Below, piece after piece: positions 28,666-38,541 of a DNA stretch of 64,000 nt. The notes beneath the pieces were generated by a model, which made no database searches, had not been told where the DNA came from, and saw only the letters and a list, made by a program, of their open reading frames with translations. The DNA is from Candidatus Rhodoblastus alkanivorans. Lineage in GTDB: Bacteria; Pseudomonadota; Alphaproteobacteria; Rhizobiales; Beijerinckiaceae. Each line of letters begins with the position of its first letter. Within the stretch, counting starts at the first letter, position 1. Location: positions 2,212,001-2,276,000 of the forward strand of contig NZ_JAIVFP010000001.1 in the NCBI RefSeq assembly GCF_022760755.1, in the 5' to 3' direction. The position numbers were made by a program, and so were the translations under genes.

Positions 28666-28813
28666 GAGGTTCGCCTTTTCGCTGACGCCGCAAACGGCGC
28701 GCCGCCGCGTCCCCGCAACACTATTCGCGGGACGCAAAGCGGCAAAATCGCGTTAATATTGTGCACTGCGAATGAGTAGCTTATTGTCCGGGCAGGTTCA
28801 AGATGACAGCATC

Positions 28814-30262
28814 TTAAACGATAGAGGCGCCTGCGGCGTCGGTGATCCGGCCAAGACTTTCGTCGCAGCCAAGCGTCTCCAGGACATCGAAAATGCCCGG
28901 CGACGTCGCGCGGCCGGTGAGCGCGGCGCGCAGGGGTTGCGCGACCTGGCCGAGCTTGGCTCCCGTTTCTCCTACATAGGCGCGCACCGCCGCTTCGGCG
29001 GCCGGCGCCGTCCATTCCGGCAGCGCGGCGAGCTTCGGCGCGAGCGCGGCCAGATGGGCGCGACCGGCCTCATTGAGCAGGGAACGCGCCTTTTCGTCAT
29101 ATTCGAGCGGACGCTCGGCGAAGAGGAAGCGCGCGCCGTCCGCCAGCTCGATCAGGGTCTTGGCGCGCTCCTTCAGGCCCGGCATGGCCTTGGCGAGCTG
29201 CGCTCGCTTGGCGTCGTCGAGCTTCGCCACAATCTCCTCGCCATTGGGCAGATAGGGCAGGGCGACGATGAACTGCGCCAGCAAAGCGGAATCGTCCATA
29301 GCCCGCATGTAATGGCCGTTCATGTTTTCGAGCTTCGCATAGTCGAACCGCGCGGGCGAGCGATGCACCTGGGCGAGCGAAAAGGCCTCGGTCAGCTCGT
29401 CGGTCGAGAAAAACTCGCGGTCGCCCTGGCTCCAGCCGAGACGGGCCAGATAATTGCGCAGGGCTTCCGGCAGATAGCCCAAGGCGCGATAGGCGTCCAC
29501 GCCGAGGGCGCCGTGGCGCTTGGACATTTTCGCGCCGTCTGGCCCGTGAATGAGGGGGATATGGGCGAAGGCGGGAATGTCCCAGCCCATCGCCTGATAG
29601 ATGTGGGTCTGGCGCGCGGCGTTGGTCAGATGGTCGTCGCCGCGGATGATCTGGGTCACGCCCATGTCGTGGTCGTCCACCACCACCGCGAGCATATAGG
29701 TCGGCGTGCCGTCGGAGCGCAGCAGGATGAGGTCGTCGAGGTCCTTGTTGGGGAAGGTGACAATTCCCTGGACCTTGTCCTCGATGATCGTTTCGCCCTC
29801 GCGCGGCGCCTTGAGGCGGACCACCGGCTTGCGGCCTTGCGCGATCGCGTCGCTTTCGGCTTCGGTGCCGCCGAGGTCGCGCCAGCGCCCATCATAGCGC
29901 GGCGGGCGGCCCTCCTTGCGTGCGAGTTCGCGCATCTCGTCGAGCTCTTCCGGCGTCGCGTAGCATTTATAGGCCGCGCCCCTGGCGAGCATTTCCTCGG
30001 CGACCTCGCGATGGCGTCCCGCGCGCGCGAACTGGTAGATGGTCTCGCCATCCCAGTCGAGGCCGAGCCATTTCATCCCGTCGATGATCGCGGCGATCGC
30101 CGAATCTGTCGAGCGTTCGCGGTCGGTATCCTCGATTCGCAGCAGCATCCTGCCGCCGGTCTGGCGGGCGAGGAGCCAGTTGAAGAGAGCGGTGCGCGCG
30201 CCGCCGATGTGGAGATAGCCAGTGGGCGAGGGTGCGAAACGCGTGACGACGGAATGAGACAT
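28814..30262 (-). CDS. gltX: Glutamate-tRNA ligase
   Basis: Class I aminoacyl-tRNA synthetase (482 residues) charging tRNA(Glu). The HIGH-type motif lies in [18 protein letters not shown] at the N-terminus and the KMSKS-type motif in [14 protein letters not shown] near residue 250. The C-terminal anticodon-binding helical domain is complete. The ATG at 30262 starts [13 protein letters not shown]. The frame extends far upstream (to 31240) only as antisense of comEC. Divergent from comEC with about 115 bp between the starts. Confidence 0.97.
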   Translation of the reverse strand: MSHSVVTRFAPSPTGYLHIGGARTALFNWLLARQTGGRMLLRIEDTDRERSTDSAIAAIIDGMKWLGLDWDGETIYQFARAGRHREVAEEMLARGAAYKCYATPEELDEMRELARKEGRPPRYDGRWRDLGGTEAESDAIAQGRKPVVRLKAPREGETIIEDKVQGIVTFPNKDLDDLILLRSDGTPTYMLAVVVDDHDMGVTQIIRGDDHLTNAARQTHIYQAMGWDIPAFAHIPLIHGPDGAKMSKRHGALGVDAYRALGYLPEALRNYLARLGWSQGDREFFSTDELTEAFSLAQVHRSPARFDYAKLENMNGHYMRAMDDSALLAQFIVALPYLPNGEEIVAKLDDAKRAQLAKAMPGLKERAKTLIELADGARFLFAERPLEYDEKARSLLNEAGRAHLAALAPKLAALPEWTAPAAEAAVRAYVGETGAKLGQVAQPLRAALTGRATSPGIFDVLETLGCDESLGRITDAAGASIV

Positions 30263-30376
30263 TGCGATGAAACCTGAGGCGGCGCGGGGAATGGCCGAGG
30301 GAGAGGCCAAGGGAGTGGTCTTGCCGCAGCGCGTTCGTGTAGCATGGGCTTCGTCGCCAGAAAAAGGGGCAATCGC

Positions 30377-32641
30377 ATGGCGTCCGCTCCCAAGGGGCTG
30401 ACGGACAGGGTTGGTAGCCTTGCGGCGCTGCGCCTCTCGCCCGGCGCCGCGCTCGCCGCCCTGCGCCTGTATTTTGCCGCCGCTTTGGAGCAGGAATGGG
30501 ATCTGCGCCGGCCTTTCCTGTGGTTGCCGGCGGCGGCGGGCGCCGGCGCGATCTATTATCTCGTCGCGCCGACCGAGCCGGTTCTTTGGGTCGTCGGGGC
30601 GACGGCGGTTCTGTTTGCTGCGCTGGCTTTTCTTGCGCACGAGCAGCGTACGCTTTCGGCCGTGTTTGTCATCCTCGCGGCGCTGGCCGCGGGCGAGTTC
30701 TCCGGTGGCTGGCGCGCGGCGCGGGTGGATGCGCCAGTGCTGGATCGCATTTACATCGGTGAGCTTGCCGGCTTCGTCGAAGAGGTCGATTTCCGGCCCC
30801 AGGGCGCGCGTTTCCTGCTGCGCGTCACCGAGGCCGAGCGTCTCGCGCCGGAGCAGACGCCTTATCGCGTGCGCTTGACCATGCGCGGCGTTCCTGCTTT
30901 CGCCGCGGGAGATTTCCTGACCATCAAGGCGCGGCTGCTGCCGCCGGCGCGCGCGGCGCTGCCGGGCGGCTATGATTTTGCGCGCGACGCTTATTTTCAG
31001 CGCATCGGCGCCGTCGGCAATGTGCTGGGCAAGGCGGAGGCTCTTCCCGCGCCCCGGACGGCGGACTGGCGGCCGCGCCTCTATGCGGCGGTGGACCGCG
31101 CGCGCAACGCGCTGGCGTTGAGGGTCTATGATCGCATAGGCGGCGACAATGGCGCGATCGCCGCCGCGATGGTCACCGGCAAGCGCGACCTCCTTTCGGA
31201 AGCGGCGCGGGAAACCATCGCCAAGGCGGGGATTTTTCATATCATCACCATTTCCGGCGTCCAGATGACCCTGGTCGCGGGCATCTTCTTCGTCGGCTTT
31301 CGCGGTTTTCTGGCGCTCTTCCCCGCTCTCGCGCTGAACTATCCGATCAAGAAATGGTCGGCCGCGCTCGCCATGCTCGGGGCGCTGGCCTATGGCCTGT
31401 TCACCGGCTCGCGCGTCGGCTCGGAACGCGCTTTGTTCATGACCCTGATTCTGCTCGGCGCGGTCATCGCCGAACGGCCGGCGCTTTCCATGCGCAATCT
31501 CGCTTTCGCGGCGCTGGCGGTGATCGCTTGGGAGCCGGAGGCGCTGCTTGGCGCGAGTTTCCAGCTATCCTTCGCGGCCGTCGCCGCGCTGATTGCGGTT
31601 TACGAATCGCGCGGCGCGGCGAGCGGGAGGCCAAATCCCGCGCCCAAGGCGGTCGGGACCGAGGCCGAGCGCGAAGCGCGGGGGCTCGCCGACCATATGG
31701 GGGAAATCAGCCGCCTGCGCGTGTTCGGCGCACTGGCCGCCACCTTCTGCGCGACCTCCGCGACGGCCTCTTTCATGGCCTATGACTTTCATGAATTGAA
31801 TCCCTATGTGCTCATCGGCAATCCGCTGACGCTCGCGATGATCGAGCTTTTCGCGGTGCCGGCGGCGTTGCTCGGCGCGTTGCTCGCGCCTTTCGGCGCG
31901 GACGGTTTGGTTTGGTCCTATCTCGGCGCGGGCGTCGGCATGATCATGACGATCGCGCGTTGGATCGGGTCGGCGCCGGGCGCGACTATCGCCCTGCCGG
32001 CTTTCGCGCCCTGGTCGATCGCCTGCCTGACGCTCGCGGTTCTCTCCGCCGTCTTGTGGCGGACGCGGCTGATGAAGCTTACGGCGCTGCCGCTGGTCGG
32101 CCTGGGCCTGTTGGGGGCGGCGAGCGGACAGCGCTTCGATCTCGCCGTGGCGCCGACCGGGGAATATGCGGCTTTGCGCGACGCCGGAGGGCGCCTCGCG
32201 CTTCTCGGCAAAAGGCGCGATTCCTTTGCCGCCGAACAATGGCTGCGCGCCGACGCCGACCTGCGCCCGGCGTCCGAAGCCGAAGCCGCCGGCCGTTGCG
32301 ACACGCTCGGTTGCGTCGGCGTAATGCGCAATGGCGAAGCGGCGGCCCTGGTGCTCGACGGCGAAGCCTTCCATGAGGATTGCGCCCGGGCGCAGGTCGT
32401 CATTTCGCCGCTCTATGCGCCGAGCTATTGCACGCCAAAAATTCTGCTCGACCGCCGCAAGCTCCGGGAAACCGGGGCGGTGACACTGGCTTTCGGCCCG
32501 AAAGGCATGGAATGGCGCACAACCCGCGCGCCAGGCGAGGATCGCCCCTGGTCACGCGCGCCGCGCCGCCGGGCGCTTGCGCCATTGCGTCCCGCCGCCG
32601 CGCCGGAGTCGCCCGCGACGAAGGACGATTCGCGGGAATAG
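30377..32641 (+). CDS. comEC: ComEC/Rec2-family DNA uptake channel protein
   Basis: Polytopic membrane protein (754 residues) of the ComEC/Rec2 family, which carries single-stranded DNA into the cytoplasm. An OB-like extracytoplasmic domain (about 110-205) follows the first helices. The competence core contains [20 protein letters not shown]-like and [20 protein letters not shown] segments (about 260-310) and later [20 protein letters not shown]. The C-terminal beta-lactamase-like domain seems shortened: only about 180 residues follow the last helix and no HxHxDH motif is seen. AAGGGG precedes the ATG at 30377. It ends 9 bp from convergent cynS. Confidence 0.9.
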   Translation: MASAPKGLTDRVGSLAALRLSPGAALAALRLYFAAALEQEWDLRRPFLWLPAAAGAGAIYYLVAPTEPVLWVVGATAVLFAALAFLAHEQRTLSAVFVILAALAAGEFSGGWRAARVDAPVLDRIYIGELAGFVEEVDFRPQGARFLLRVTEAERLAPEQTPYRVRLTMRGVPAFAAGDFLTIKARLLPPARAALPGGYDFARDAYFQRIGAVGNVLGKAEALPAPRTADWRPRLYAAVDRARNALALRVYDRIGGDNGAIAAAMVTGKRDLLSEAARETIAKAGIFHIITISGVQMTLVAGIFFVGFRGFLALFPALALNYPIKKWSAALAMLGALAYGLFTGSRVGSERALFMTLILLGAVIAERPALSMRNLAFAALAVIAWEPEALLGASFQLSFAAVAALIAVYESRGAASGRPNPAPKAVGTEAEREARGLADHMGEISRLRVFGALAATFCATSATASFMAYDFHELNPYVLIGNPLTLAMIELFAVPAALLGALLAPFGADGLVWSYLGAGVGMIMTIARWIGSAPGATIALPAFAPWSIACLTLAVLSAVLWRTRLMKLTALPLVGLGLLGAASGQRFDLAVAPTGEYAALRDAGGRLALLGKRRDSFAAEQWLRADADLRPASEAEAAGRCDTLGCVGVMRNGEAAALVLDGEAFHEDCARAQVVISPLYAPSYCTPKILLDRRKLRETGAVTLAFGPKGMEWRTTRAPGEDRPWSRAPRRRALAPLRPAAAPESPATKDDSRE

Positions 32642-32650
32642 CGGGATTGA

Positions 32651-33139
32651 TTATCCGTTCTTGGCGCCATTCGGCGGCACGCCGGGGCCGGCGCCGTAAT
32701 ATTTGTAGGGCAGGAATTTGCCGGACATGGAAATCTTGACCCGGTCGCCCTTGGGGTCGGGCTGGCGCTCGATCGCCATGTCGAAATCGATCGCCGACAT
32801 GATGCCGTCGCCGAATTCCTCCTGGATCAGTTCCTTCATCGCCGGTCCATTGACCATGAGCAGTTCGTAAAAGCGATAGAGCAGGGGGTCGGTCGGCGGC
32901 ATCGGCGAATTCTGGCCGCGCATCGGAACCTCGGTCAGCATCCGCTCTTCCGACTTGGTCAGGCCGAGAAAAGCGGCAGACTTGGCCGCGAGCGCCTCGG
33001 GAAGGCGCATCTGGCCGAGCAGCGCGCCGACGATCAGCACATCCGCCATTTCGCCGGTCGCTTCGACGATCTGCTGCCATGTCAGGCGTTTTTCGCGCTT
33101 GATGTCGAGAATGCGTTCGGTGAGTTGATCGCGGGTCAT
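32651..33139 (-). CDS. cynS: Cyanate hydratase (cyanase)
   Basis: Decameric enzyme (162 residues) converting cyanate and bicarbonate to ammonia and CO2. The N-terminal HTH-like domain begins MTRDQLTERILDIKREKRLTW. The catalytic domain carries YRFYELLMVNG (Arg and Glu) and GIMSAIDF (Ser), the three cyanase active-site residues, and ends in FLPYKYYG. The ATG at 33139 is chosen because GGAG lies seven bases upstream; the ATG at 33145 is too close. It sits between comEC and lexA with no cynT or cyanate transporter nearby. The role could be cyanate detoxification or nitrogen supply. Confidence 0.95.
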   Translation of the reverse strand: MTRDQLTERILDIKREKRLTWQQIVEATGEMADVLIVGALLGQMRLPEALAAKSAAFLGLTKSEERMLTEVPMRGQNSPMPPTDPLLYRFYELLMVNGPAMKELIQEEFGDGIMSAIDFDMAIERQPDPKGDRVKISMSGKFLPYKYYGAGPGVPPNGAKNG

Positions 33140-33383
33140 GCGCATACTCCTTTGCCAGGGACAAAACGCCTTCACAGAGGTTAAGCGTCAATTCCCCGGC
33201 CCGCCAGAGAACTGAGCTCAAAATTTGTCCATGGAATAACGCCAGAAATTCAGCGCAGCGACCCTTCCGGCTGTCACTGCGACCGTGAGCTAAAGGCGCG
33301 ACGGGAAACAATTAACCATCTAACATATTGAAATAATGCATGAGTTTCTTCGTCGCTTTTCCCGTCGTCCGCGAAAACTCCGC

Positions 33384-34088
33384 TCAATATTTGCGCACGA
33401 GGCTCACCAGCTTGCCCTGGATGCGGACCCGGTCCGGCCCAAAGATCCGCGTTTCATAGGCCGGATTGGCGGCTTCCAGCGCGATCGAGGCGCCGCGCTT
33501 GCGCAAGCGCTTCAAGGTCGCCTCCTCGTCGTCGATCAAGGCGACCACGATTTCACCCGACTCGGCGGATTCCTGCTTCTTGATGACCACCGTGTCGCCG
33601 TCGAGAATGCCGGCCTCGATCATCGAATCGCCCCGGACTTCGAGCGCGTAATGTTCGCCGTTGGACAACAGGTCCGGGGGGAGGGCGATGCTGTGGGACC
33701 GTGTTTGCAGCGCCGATATCGGCGTGCCGGCCGCGATGCGGCCCATGACGGGGATGGCGACGTTCTGGCTCGAATCGGAGGGGTCGCCCGCGACGACTGG
33801 CCGGGTCTTGCCGAGATTGCCTTCGATGACGCTTGGCGCGAAACGTCCGCCGCGCGGCGCCGCCGGGGTTGACGACTCGGGCAGCCGCAAAACTTCCAGC
33901 GCCCGGGCGCGATTTGGCAGGCGCCGGATGAAGCCGCGCTCCTCCAGCGCCATGATGAGGCGATGAATGCCGGACTTCGAGCGCAGGTCGAGCGCGTCCT
34001 TCATTTCGTCGAAGGATGGAGGCACGCCGGTCTCTTTCAGGCGCTCATGAATATAACGAAGCAATTCGCTTTGTTTCCTGGTCAGCAT
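33384..34088 (-). CDS. lexA: LexA repressor of the SOS response
   Basis: Self-cleaving repressor (234 residues). The N-terminal winged helix ([21 protein letters not shown]) binds DNA. The cleavage Ala-Gly is in GRIAAGTPI, the catalytic Ser in [15 protein letters not shown] and the catalytic Lys in the [14 protein letters not shown] segment. An SOS box of the alphaproteobacterial GTTC-N7-GTTC type lies 88 bp upstream, indicating autoregulation. The Mu-like element begins about 220 bp upstream of the start codon. Confidence 0.96.
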   Translation of the reverse strand: MLTRKQSELLRYIHERLKETGVPPSFDEMKDALDLRSKSGIHRLIMALEERGFIRRLPNRARALEVLRLPESSTPAAPRGGRFAPSVIEGNLGKTRPVVAGDPSDSSQNVAIPVMGRIAAGTPISALQTRSHSIALPPDLLSNGEHYALEVRGDSMIEAGILDGDTVVIKKQESAESGEIVVALIDDEEATLKRLRKRGASIALEAANPAYETRIFGPDRVRIQGKLVSLVRKY

Positions 34089-34175
34089 GGCCGCGCCCTG
34101 TCTAATCTTGCCGCATCCGGCGTTGCTTTGGCGCTTCAGAATCACGCCAATACAAATCATGAACGGAAGATAGAT

Positions 34176-34190
34176 GTTCGCGCTTGGTTC
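34176..34190. promoter_or_regulatory. LexA (SOS) box upstream of lexA
   Basis: GTTC-GCGCTTG-GTTC, a direct repeat with exactly 7 bp between the half-sites, matches the known alphaproteobacterial LexA operator. It lies 88 bp from the lexA start. Confidence 0.85.
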
Positions 34191-34313
34191 TGCAATCGAA
34201 AAGATGTGAGATGGTTGCTGCTGGAGCGCGTAAAATTAATTGCAAATCCCGGAATTCGGTAATTGCACGCCGGGACTCGAAAATCTCTTTAATAACAACC
34301 TTGTAGGTGTGTA

Positions 34314-34452
34314 GTGTTCGCCAAACCGGATTGGCGAACACTCGGCTGATTTTCCGTATGTGCGATGCTGTTGATTTTTCTATACATTTTCAAAAAGGAT
34401 TGGCGAACATGCTACGCCAAATCCCACGATTGGCGAACATTTTGCCGAACAT
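34314..34452. repeat. Repeated TTGGCGAACA motifs, probable left-end transposase sites
   Basis: A perfect 11-bp inverted repeat (GTGTTCGCCAA-ACCGGA-TTGGCGAACAC, 34314-34341) is followed by direct copies TTGGCGAACAT at 34400-34410 and 34430-34440 and a one-mismatch copy TTGCCGAACAT at 34442-34452. They lie beyond the 3' end of the leftward repressor gene, the place where Mu has its L1-L3 transposase-binding sites. The TGTAGTGTTCG starting at 34310 could be the actual left terminus. Binding by the repressor instead of the transposase is the alternative. Confidence 0.6.
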
Positions 34453-34904
34453 CAACCGGTCTTGGTTTCGCGGCGCCCAAACGAAAGGTGCGAGACGAAG
34501 GGACCGAACGCGCCTTCTGCCCGAAAGCGATCATATCGGGCCTCCAAATCGGCTGTCATTCGGGCCGCCAGTGTTAATGCCTTTTCGCGCTCGTGCTGAG
34601 GCGTCTCAGGCCCCAAAGATGGCATAAGGCCAAGCTCAATAAGCGATCCGCAAACAGCGTCATAAAGATCGGAATGGTGCGGTCGAAAGTCGCCATATAT
34701 AAAATAGTCCGCGTCTATGCGCAACAAATGTGCCAGACGCAAGAAAAAATCGGCAGGAATACGGTTTTCACCATTTATGTAATTCTGAACAGTGCGATAC
34801 GAAATCCCTAATTTCTCCGAAATTAGTTTCATTGAGACTCGCTTTTTCTTTATCACGGCGCGTAGCGCCTCCGCCAGTCTGGCATCGTCGTAGTCGCTTG
34901 CCAT
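34452..34904 (-). CDS. XRE-family phage repressor
   Basis: A 150-residue protein with an N-terminal helix-turn-helix (VSMKLISEKLGISYRTVQNYINGENRIP, roughly residues 22-50, of which SEKLGISYRTVQNYINGE is the core) and a C-terminal region without recognised domain. It is transcribed leftward and divergent from the Ner-like gene, as is the c repressor of Mu. It probably holds the element silent by binding the intervening 60 bp. No LexA-like peptidase residues are seen, so SOS-triggered self-cleavage is unlikely. Confidence 0.75.
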   Translation of the reverse strand: MASDYDDARLAEALRAVIKKKRVSMKLISEKLGISYRTVQNYINGENRIPADFFLRLAHLLRIDADYFIYGDFRPHHSDLYDAVCGSLIELGLMPSLGPETPQHEREKALTLAARMTADLEARYDRFRAEGAFGPFVSHLSFGRRETKTG

Positions 34905-34906
34905 AT

Positions 34907-34945
34907 ACCGAAATGTGCGTTATTCTGAACAAAATGCACCGAAAT
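34907..34945. promoter_or_regulatory. Candidate repressor operators between repressor and ner
   Basis: Two direct copies of ACCGAAAT (34907-34914 and 34938-34945) are 31 bp apart, three helical turns. They lie in the 59-bp gap between the divergent repressor and Ner-like genes, the position of Mu operators O1-O3. TATTCT between them may be part of a promoter. Confidence 0.4.
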
Positions 34946-34963
34946 AAGACATTAGGCGGCGCA

Positions 34964-35203
34964 ATGCCCAAAATCGTTCGCACCCTCCCTCTCGTAATTA
35001 CAATTGCCGGGTCAGACGATCTGTATCAGACCGTCCGCGCGGCATTAGTCGCGCGAAATTCCAGCCTCAATGCTTGGTGTAATGCAGCCGGCGTTAACAG
35101 GCAAACCGCGGAAAAGGCGTTGAAAGGAGCACGCCACAGCCGACGTGCGGACGAACTTCGTCAGCGTCTCCTTGCAGAACTGTTCCCCGAGAAAGTAGCG
35201 TGA
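34964..35203 (+). CDS. Ner-like small DNA-binding protein
   Basis: A 79-residue basic protein beginning MPKIVRTLPLVITIAG. A helix-turn-helix-like region is seen at about residues 32-60 (NSSLNAWCNAAGVNRQTAEK). Position (first rightward early gene, opposite the repressor) and size fit the Ner negative regulator of Mu-like phages, though sequence similarity was not tested. Its stop overlaps the GTG of the transposase gene by four bases. The ATG at 34964 is chosen with AGGCGG upstream; in-frame ATGs at 34931 and earlier are alternatives. Confidence 0.5.
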   Translation: MPKIVRTLPLVITIAGSDDLYQTVRAALVARNSSLNAWCNAAGVNRQTAEKALKGARHSRRADELRQRLLAELFPEKVA

Positions 35204-37191
35204 GGGACTTCCTTCCCATCGCCGTCATCGCCGACGCAGCAGCCATATCGAGCCGGGCGATTGAACGCGCCATCATGCGGGCCAGCAAGAACCCGTCGGC
35301 GACTTGGAACGGCGCGCGCTTGGTTGTCCGGGAAGTCGCCGGGCGCGGCGGCCGCGGCGGGCGTCAATACGAAGTCAAAGTCGATAGCCTGCCCGCCTAC
35401 ATTCAAGAGCGTTTAAAGCGTGTTTCAACCGCGGTTGCAGCTCCAGCGCCCGGCGACATTACGCGAATAGAGCGCGACATTCGCTACGACCTGGTCATGC
35501 GGGTTGTTACCCATCCTAAGGGGTCGGAAGGGAGGGCGAAAGCGGCACGCGAAGAGGCGCAACGACGACTCCTTAACCCGCGCACCGGCCGGATGGAATA
35601 TGTTTCCGTCGCCACGATCATGCGTTGGGTCAAACGCCATGAAGACCAAGCTGAAGCCGGTTTGGCGCGGCGAAAGCGTTCGGACGCAGGCCAAAAGCGT
35701 GTCATCCTAACCCAAAAATGGGACAGCTCCGTTCCTTTTGACGATGAAGTCAAGAAACGCATCGCCTCTGAATTGCGGCTTTACATCCGGGGAGAGCACA
35801 AGAACCTGGCTTCCTTCGGCCACATCCGCCTGATGGCTGAGCGGAAACTCATAGAGCTTAGCCGCGCCGCCGGCTTTCAAGCATCGGCCGACATTTGCGC
35901 GTTGCCCGACAATTTCATCAAGGCGGAACGGATCGCGCGCAAAGCCGGCGTCTTCCTCCGCGATCGCAAGGCGTTCCAAGACGATTTGCCGGGCATTCTT
36001 CGCGGCGTGAGCGGCTTGGCGCCGTGCGACGTGATCTACGGCGACGTGCATAGCGCCGACGTGCTCTTGCCCAAAATTGAGGGTTTCCAACGTCACGCGA
36101 AATTTATCGCATGGTTCGACGCGGGGACCCAAAGGGCGTGGCTCGATGTCGTCATCCTGGAGGAAGGCAAAGGCGTAACCAACGCCCACGTCATCGAGAG
36201 CTTTCTGCGCATGGCCACGGCCTGGGGGATGCCGGGAACGCTCTACCTCGACAACGGGTCCGAATATAATTGGGCCGAATTCGTCGACGACGCAATGAAG
36301 CTTCTCGGCCACAGGGTCGTTTTCGGCCGCGAAAGCAATGTCGTGAACGCCAAGCCGTATAACGCCCGCGCCAAGGAAATCGAGGGCTTTTTCGGCCGGT
36401 TTGAACGGCATTATCTGGCGCAAATCCCCGGCTGGGTCGGCGGCGACCGGATGAAGTCGAAAACCTCGAATGTCGGGAAGGCCCCGACACCATACGGCGG
36501 AGATTTCGGCCAATTCGTCAGGATGATCGAGGCACAACTCATAATTTATCATAATCGGCCCCAAAAGGGTCGGAAACTCAAGGGTCTGCCGCCTTTTGAG
36601 GCGTACAAAAAAGCGATTGCGGCCGGCTGGTCCAAAACGGAAATCGACCCATTAGCCTTCATCACGGCCTTTTCGACCGAAGAGCGACGCAGCGTCAGCG
36701 GGGGAAGAATTCAATTCTCCGGCGCATCATGGACCTGCGACGAGCTGCAAAGCTATTTGGGCGATTATGTCATTGTTCTGGTGCCAAAATATCAAGCATG
36801 GGATCGTCTTCCGATCCGTGACGACAAAGGGCGCCTCCTGGGGTTGGCGCAGCGCGACGCGGAATTTCATCCCCTTGATCCATCCGGCGCGCGCGAGGCC
36901 GCCTCGCGCGGCGCGCGTCGCGTGAAGGCGGCCAAGGCGCTATGTCGGTCTATTCCAACGATCGATGCGGAAGCGGAGATTATCCAACTCGCGTCAGTTC
37001 TTCCGCGTGAACCGCATGCGCCGATCGGCGCGCACATTGGCCCGTCCGCCGAGGCGCGGGCCATCGCTTCCGGCTTGACTGAAACGCCAAAGGAACGACG
37101 CGCGCGCGAGCAGGCCGAACTGAAACGCTCCGCCGAAGATCACCAGGCGTTCATGCAACGTCTTCTTGCGAATAAGAGGGACGCTCGCTGA
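35200..37191 (+). CDS. MuA-type DDE transposase (rve integrase core)
   Basis: A 663-residue transposase. The N-terminal Mu-DNA-binding-like region (about 1-75, including GARLVVREVAGRGGRGGRQYE) and a second helical DNA-binding region (about 85-240) precede the RNase H-like catalytic core. The core has Asp282 in IYGDVHSADVLLPK, Asp351 in TLYLDNGSEYNW and Glu near 393-395 in ARAKEIEGFFGRFE. A C-terminal basic tail may contact the MuB-like ATPase. The GTG start overlaps the ner stop; the stop overlaps the muB start. The frame is intact with all acidic residues, so the transposase could be active. Confidence 0.92.
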   Translation: MRDFLPIAVIADAAAISSRAIERAIMRASKNPSATWNGARLVVREVAGRGGRGGRQYEVKVDSLPAYIQERLKRVSTAVAAPAPGDITRIERDIRYDLVMRVVTHPKGSEGRAKAAREEAQRRLLNPRTGRMEYVSVATIMRWVKRHEDQAEAGLARRKRSDAGQKRVILTQKWDSSVPFDDEVKKRIASELRLYIRGEHKNLASFGHIRLMAERKLIELSRAAGFQASADICALPDNFIKAERIARKAGVFLRDRKAFQDDLPGILRGVSGLAPCDVIYGDVHSADVLLPKIEGFQRHAKFIAWFDAGTQRAWLDVVILEEGKGVTNAHVIESFLRMATAWGMPGTLYLDNGSEYNWAEFVDDAMKLLGHRVVFGRESNVVNAKPYNARAKEIEGFFGRFERHYLAQIPGWVGGDRMKSKTSNVGKAPTPYGGDFGQFVRMIEAQLIIYHNRPQKGRKLKGLPPFEAYKKAIAAGWSKTEIDPLAFITAFSTEERRSVSGGRIQFSGASWTCDELQSYLGDYVIVLVPKYQAWDRLPIRDDKGRLLGLAQRDAEFHPLDPSGAREAASRGARRVKAAKALCRSIPTIDAEAEIIQLASVLPREPHAPIGAHIGPSAEARAIASGLTETPKERRAREQAELKRSAEDHQAFMQRLLANKRDAR

Positions 37192-37934
37192 TGGCTTTTC
37201 GCTTTGTCGAAACGTCGATTTCTCGCGGCATCGACGAGACCGTTACGTACTCGCGTGCGACCCTGCGCGCTGCCGCGATCATTGGACCGCCGGGGATCGG
37301 AAAAACGGTCGCGCTGGAACGCCTTTATGCGAACGATCGAAAAGCGATCTACTTGCGTATTTCGGCGACGCAGGGAACGGGCAAGGCGGCATTTAGGCTT
37401 CTGGGCGACGCCATGGGCGTGGCGAGGGGAGGGCGCGAGAGCACGGACTCGATTTGGCGCGCCCTGGAGGACCGCTTTGACACGTCCGGATCCTGGAAAC
37501 AGGGCGAATATCTGCTCATAGACGAGGCGCAGCAACTTGATTTGAACGTCCTCAAAGAGCTGGTCGATTTGCCGTCGCGTTTCGGCTTTCCCGTTGTCGT
37601 CTGCGGGAACCCAGACCTTCTCAAGAGAACGAAGGTCGATCGCGGCGCCTATGAACAAATCGTCAGCCGCTGCTCCAAGCGGCTGGTTTTGAAAGCGCCA
37701 TTGGACGAAGACCTCGTCGCGATTGCGCTCGATTTCGACGTTTACGGTGCCGACGCGCGCGCGGCGGCCGTTTCCTATGGGCAAAACACGTCAATCCGCG
37801 AACTCGTCCAACTTCTTGAGGACGCCAGGACGTTCGTCGCAAGCGGGCCGATTAGACTGAACGATCTTCGCCAAACGGCCGTCAACACCAAAGGCGGCTC
37901 CCAAGCCCTCAAGCTTTTGTCCCCCGCCGCGTAA
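37191..37934 (+). CDS. MuB/TniB-like AAA+ transposition ATPase
   Basis: A 247-residue ATPase with Walker A GPPGIGKT (32-39) and Walker B LLIDEAQ (108-114), followed by a sensor-like VVCGNPDLLKR. This is the MuB/IstB/TniB type that activates the transposase and selects targets. It starts one base into the transposase stop codon. The C-terminal helical part resembles MuB, but an N-terminal Mu-type HTH is missing, which is common in B3-like phages. Confidence 0.88.
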   Translation: MAFRFVETSISRGIDETVTYSRATLRAAAIIGPPGIGKTVALERLYANDRKAIYLRISATQGTGKAAFRLLGDAMGVARGGRESTDSIWRALEDRFDTSGSWKQGEYLLIDEAQQLDLNVLKELVDLPSRFGFPVVVCGNPDLLKRTKVDRGAYEQIVSRCSKRLVLKAPLDEDLVAIALDFDVYGADARAAAVSYGQNTSIRELVQLLEDARTFVASGPIRLNDLRQTAVNTKGGSQALKLLSPAA

Positions 37935-37958
37935 TTGGCATTTTAACCAGGAAAGACT

Positions 37959-38498
37959 ATGAAAACCATCAATCTCAACTTCCCCTCCAAATCCGAATTG
38001 CGCGATTTCTGGCGCCAATGCATTGCGACGAATAGCGCAATTATCGAGACGAATAACAACTTTATCCGCGCCCTCGACGGCTACAACGGGTCCGCCCGTC
38101 CGACCGCGCTGCTCAGCGCATGGTTCGGCGAGCTTTCCCGAATAACGGCGTGGGTTGACGAAACGCAAGTCGTGCCGCCGTCGGGGGAAGTTCCTGCCAC
38201 GACCGAAGGTTGGAGCGACGAAGACGTGTGGGCCGTCCTCGGCGTCAGTTCGGGGAAGGTGCCGTTCCTCACCACGAGCTCGGTCGCCGATCTGGTCAAC
38301 CACGCGCTTTTAGTCATTCAAGCGCGCCTCGCCCTTAACCGCGAGTTTGCCGAGAAGCTTTCTCCCTCCGCGCCGGCGGCCAATCCGCGCGATCTCATCA
38401 ACGAATGGTCCGAGAAGCAAAACGGGCTCACTGCCACCTCGGCCTTCGAAATCTGCCGGATCCTCGGCGGCTTCGAAACGTCGGAGAGCATCCATTGA
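37959..38498 (+). CDS. Hypothetical early protein of the Mu-like element
   Basis: A 179-residue soluble protein beginning MKTINLNFPSKSELRDFWRQ, mostly helical and without Cys-rich or nucleotide-binding motifs. It lies 24 bp after the MuB-like gene on the same strand with GGAAAG as ribosome binding site. In Mu the equivalent position holds small early genes including gam, but no Gam-like pattern is seen. Unknown function. Confidence 0.6.
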   Translation: MKTINLNFPSKSELRDFWRQCIATNSAIIETNNNFIRALDGYNGSARPTALLSAWFGELSRITAWVDETQVVPPSGEVPATTEGWSDEDVWAVLGVSSGKVPFLTTSSVADLVNHALLVIQARLALNREFAEKLSPSAPAANPRDLINEWSEKQNGLTATSAFEICRILGGFETSESIH

Positions 38499-38541
38499 CC
38501 GCGCAATCCTGGCGCGCAATTTGCCCAACGGAGGACGGACC

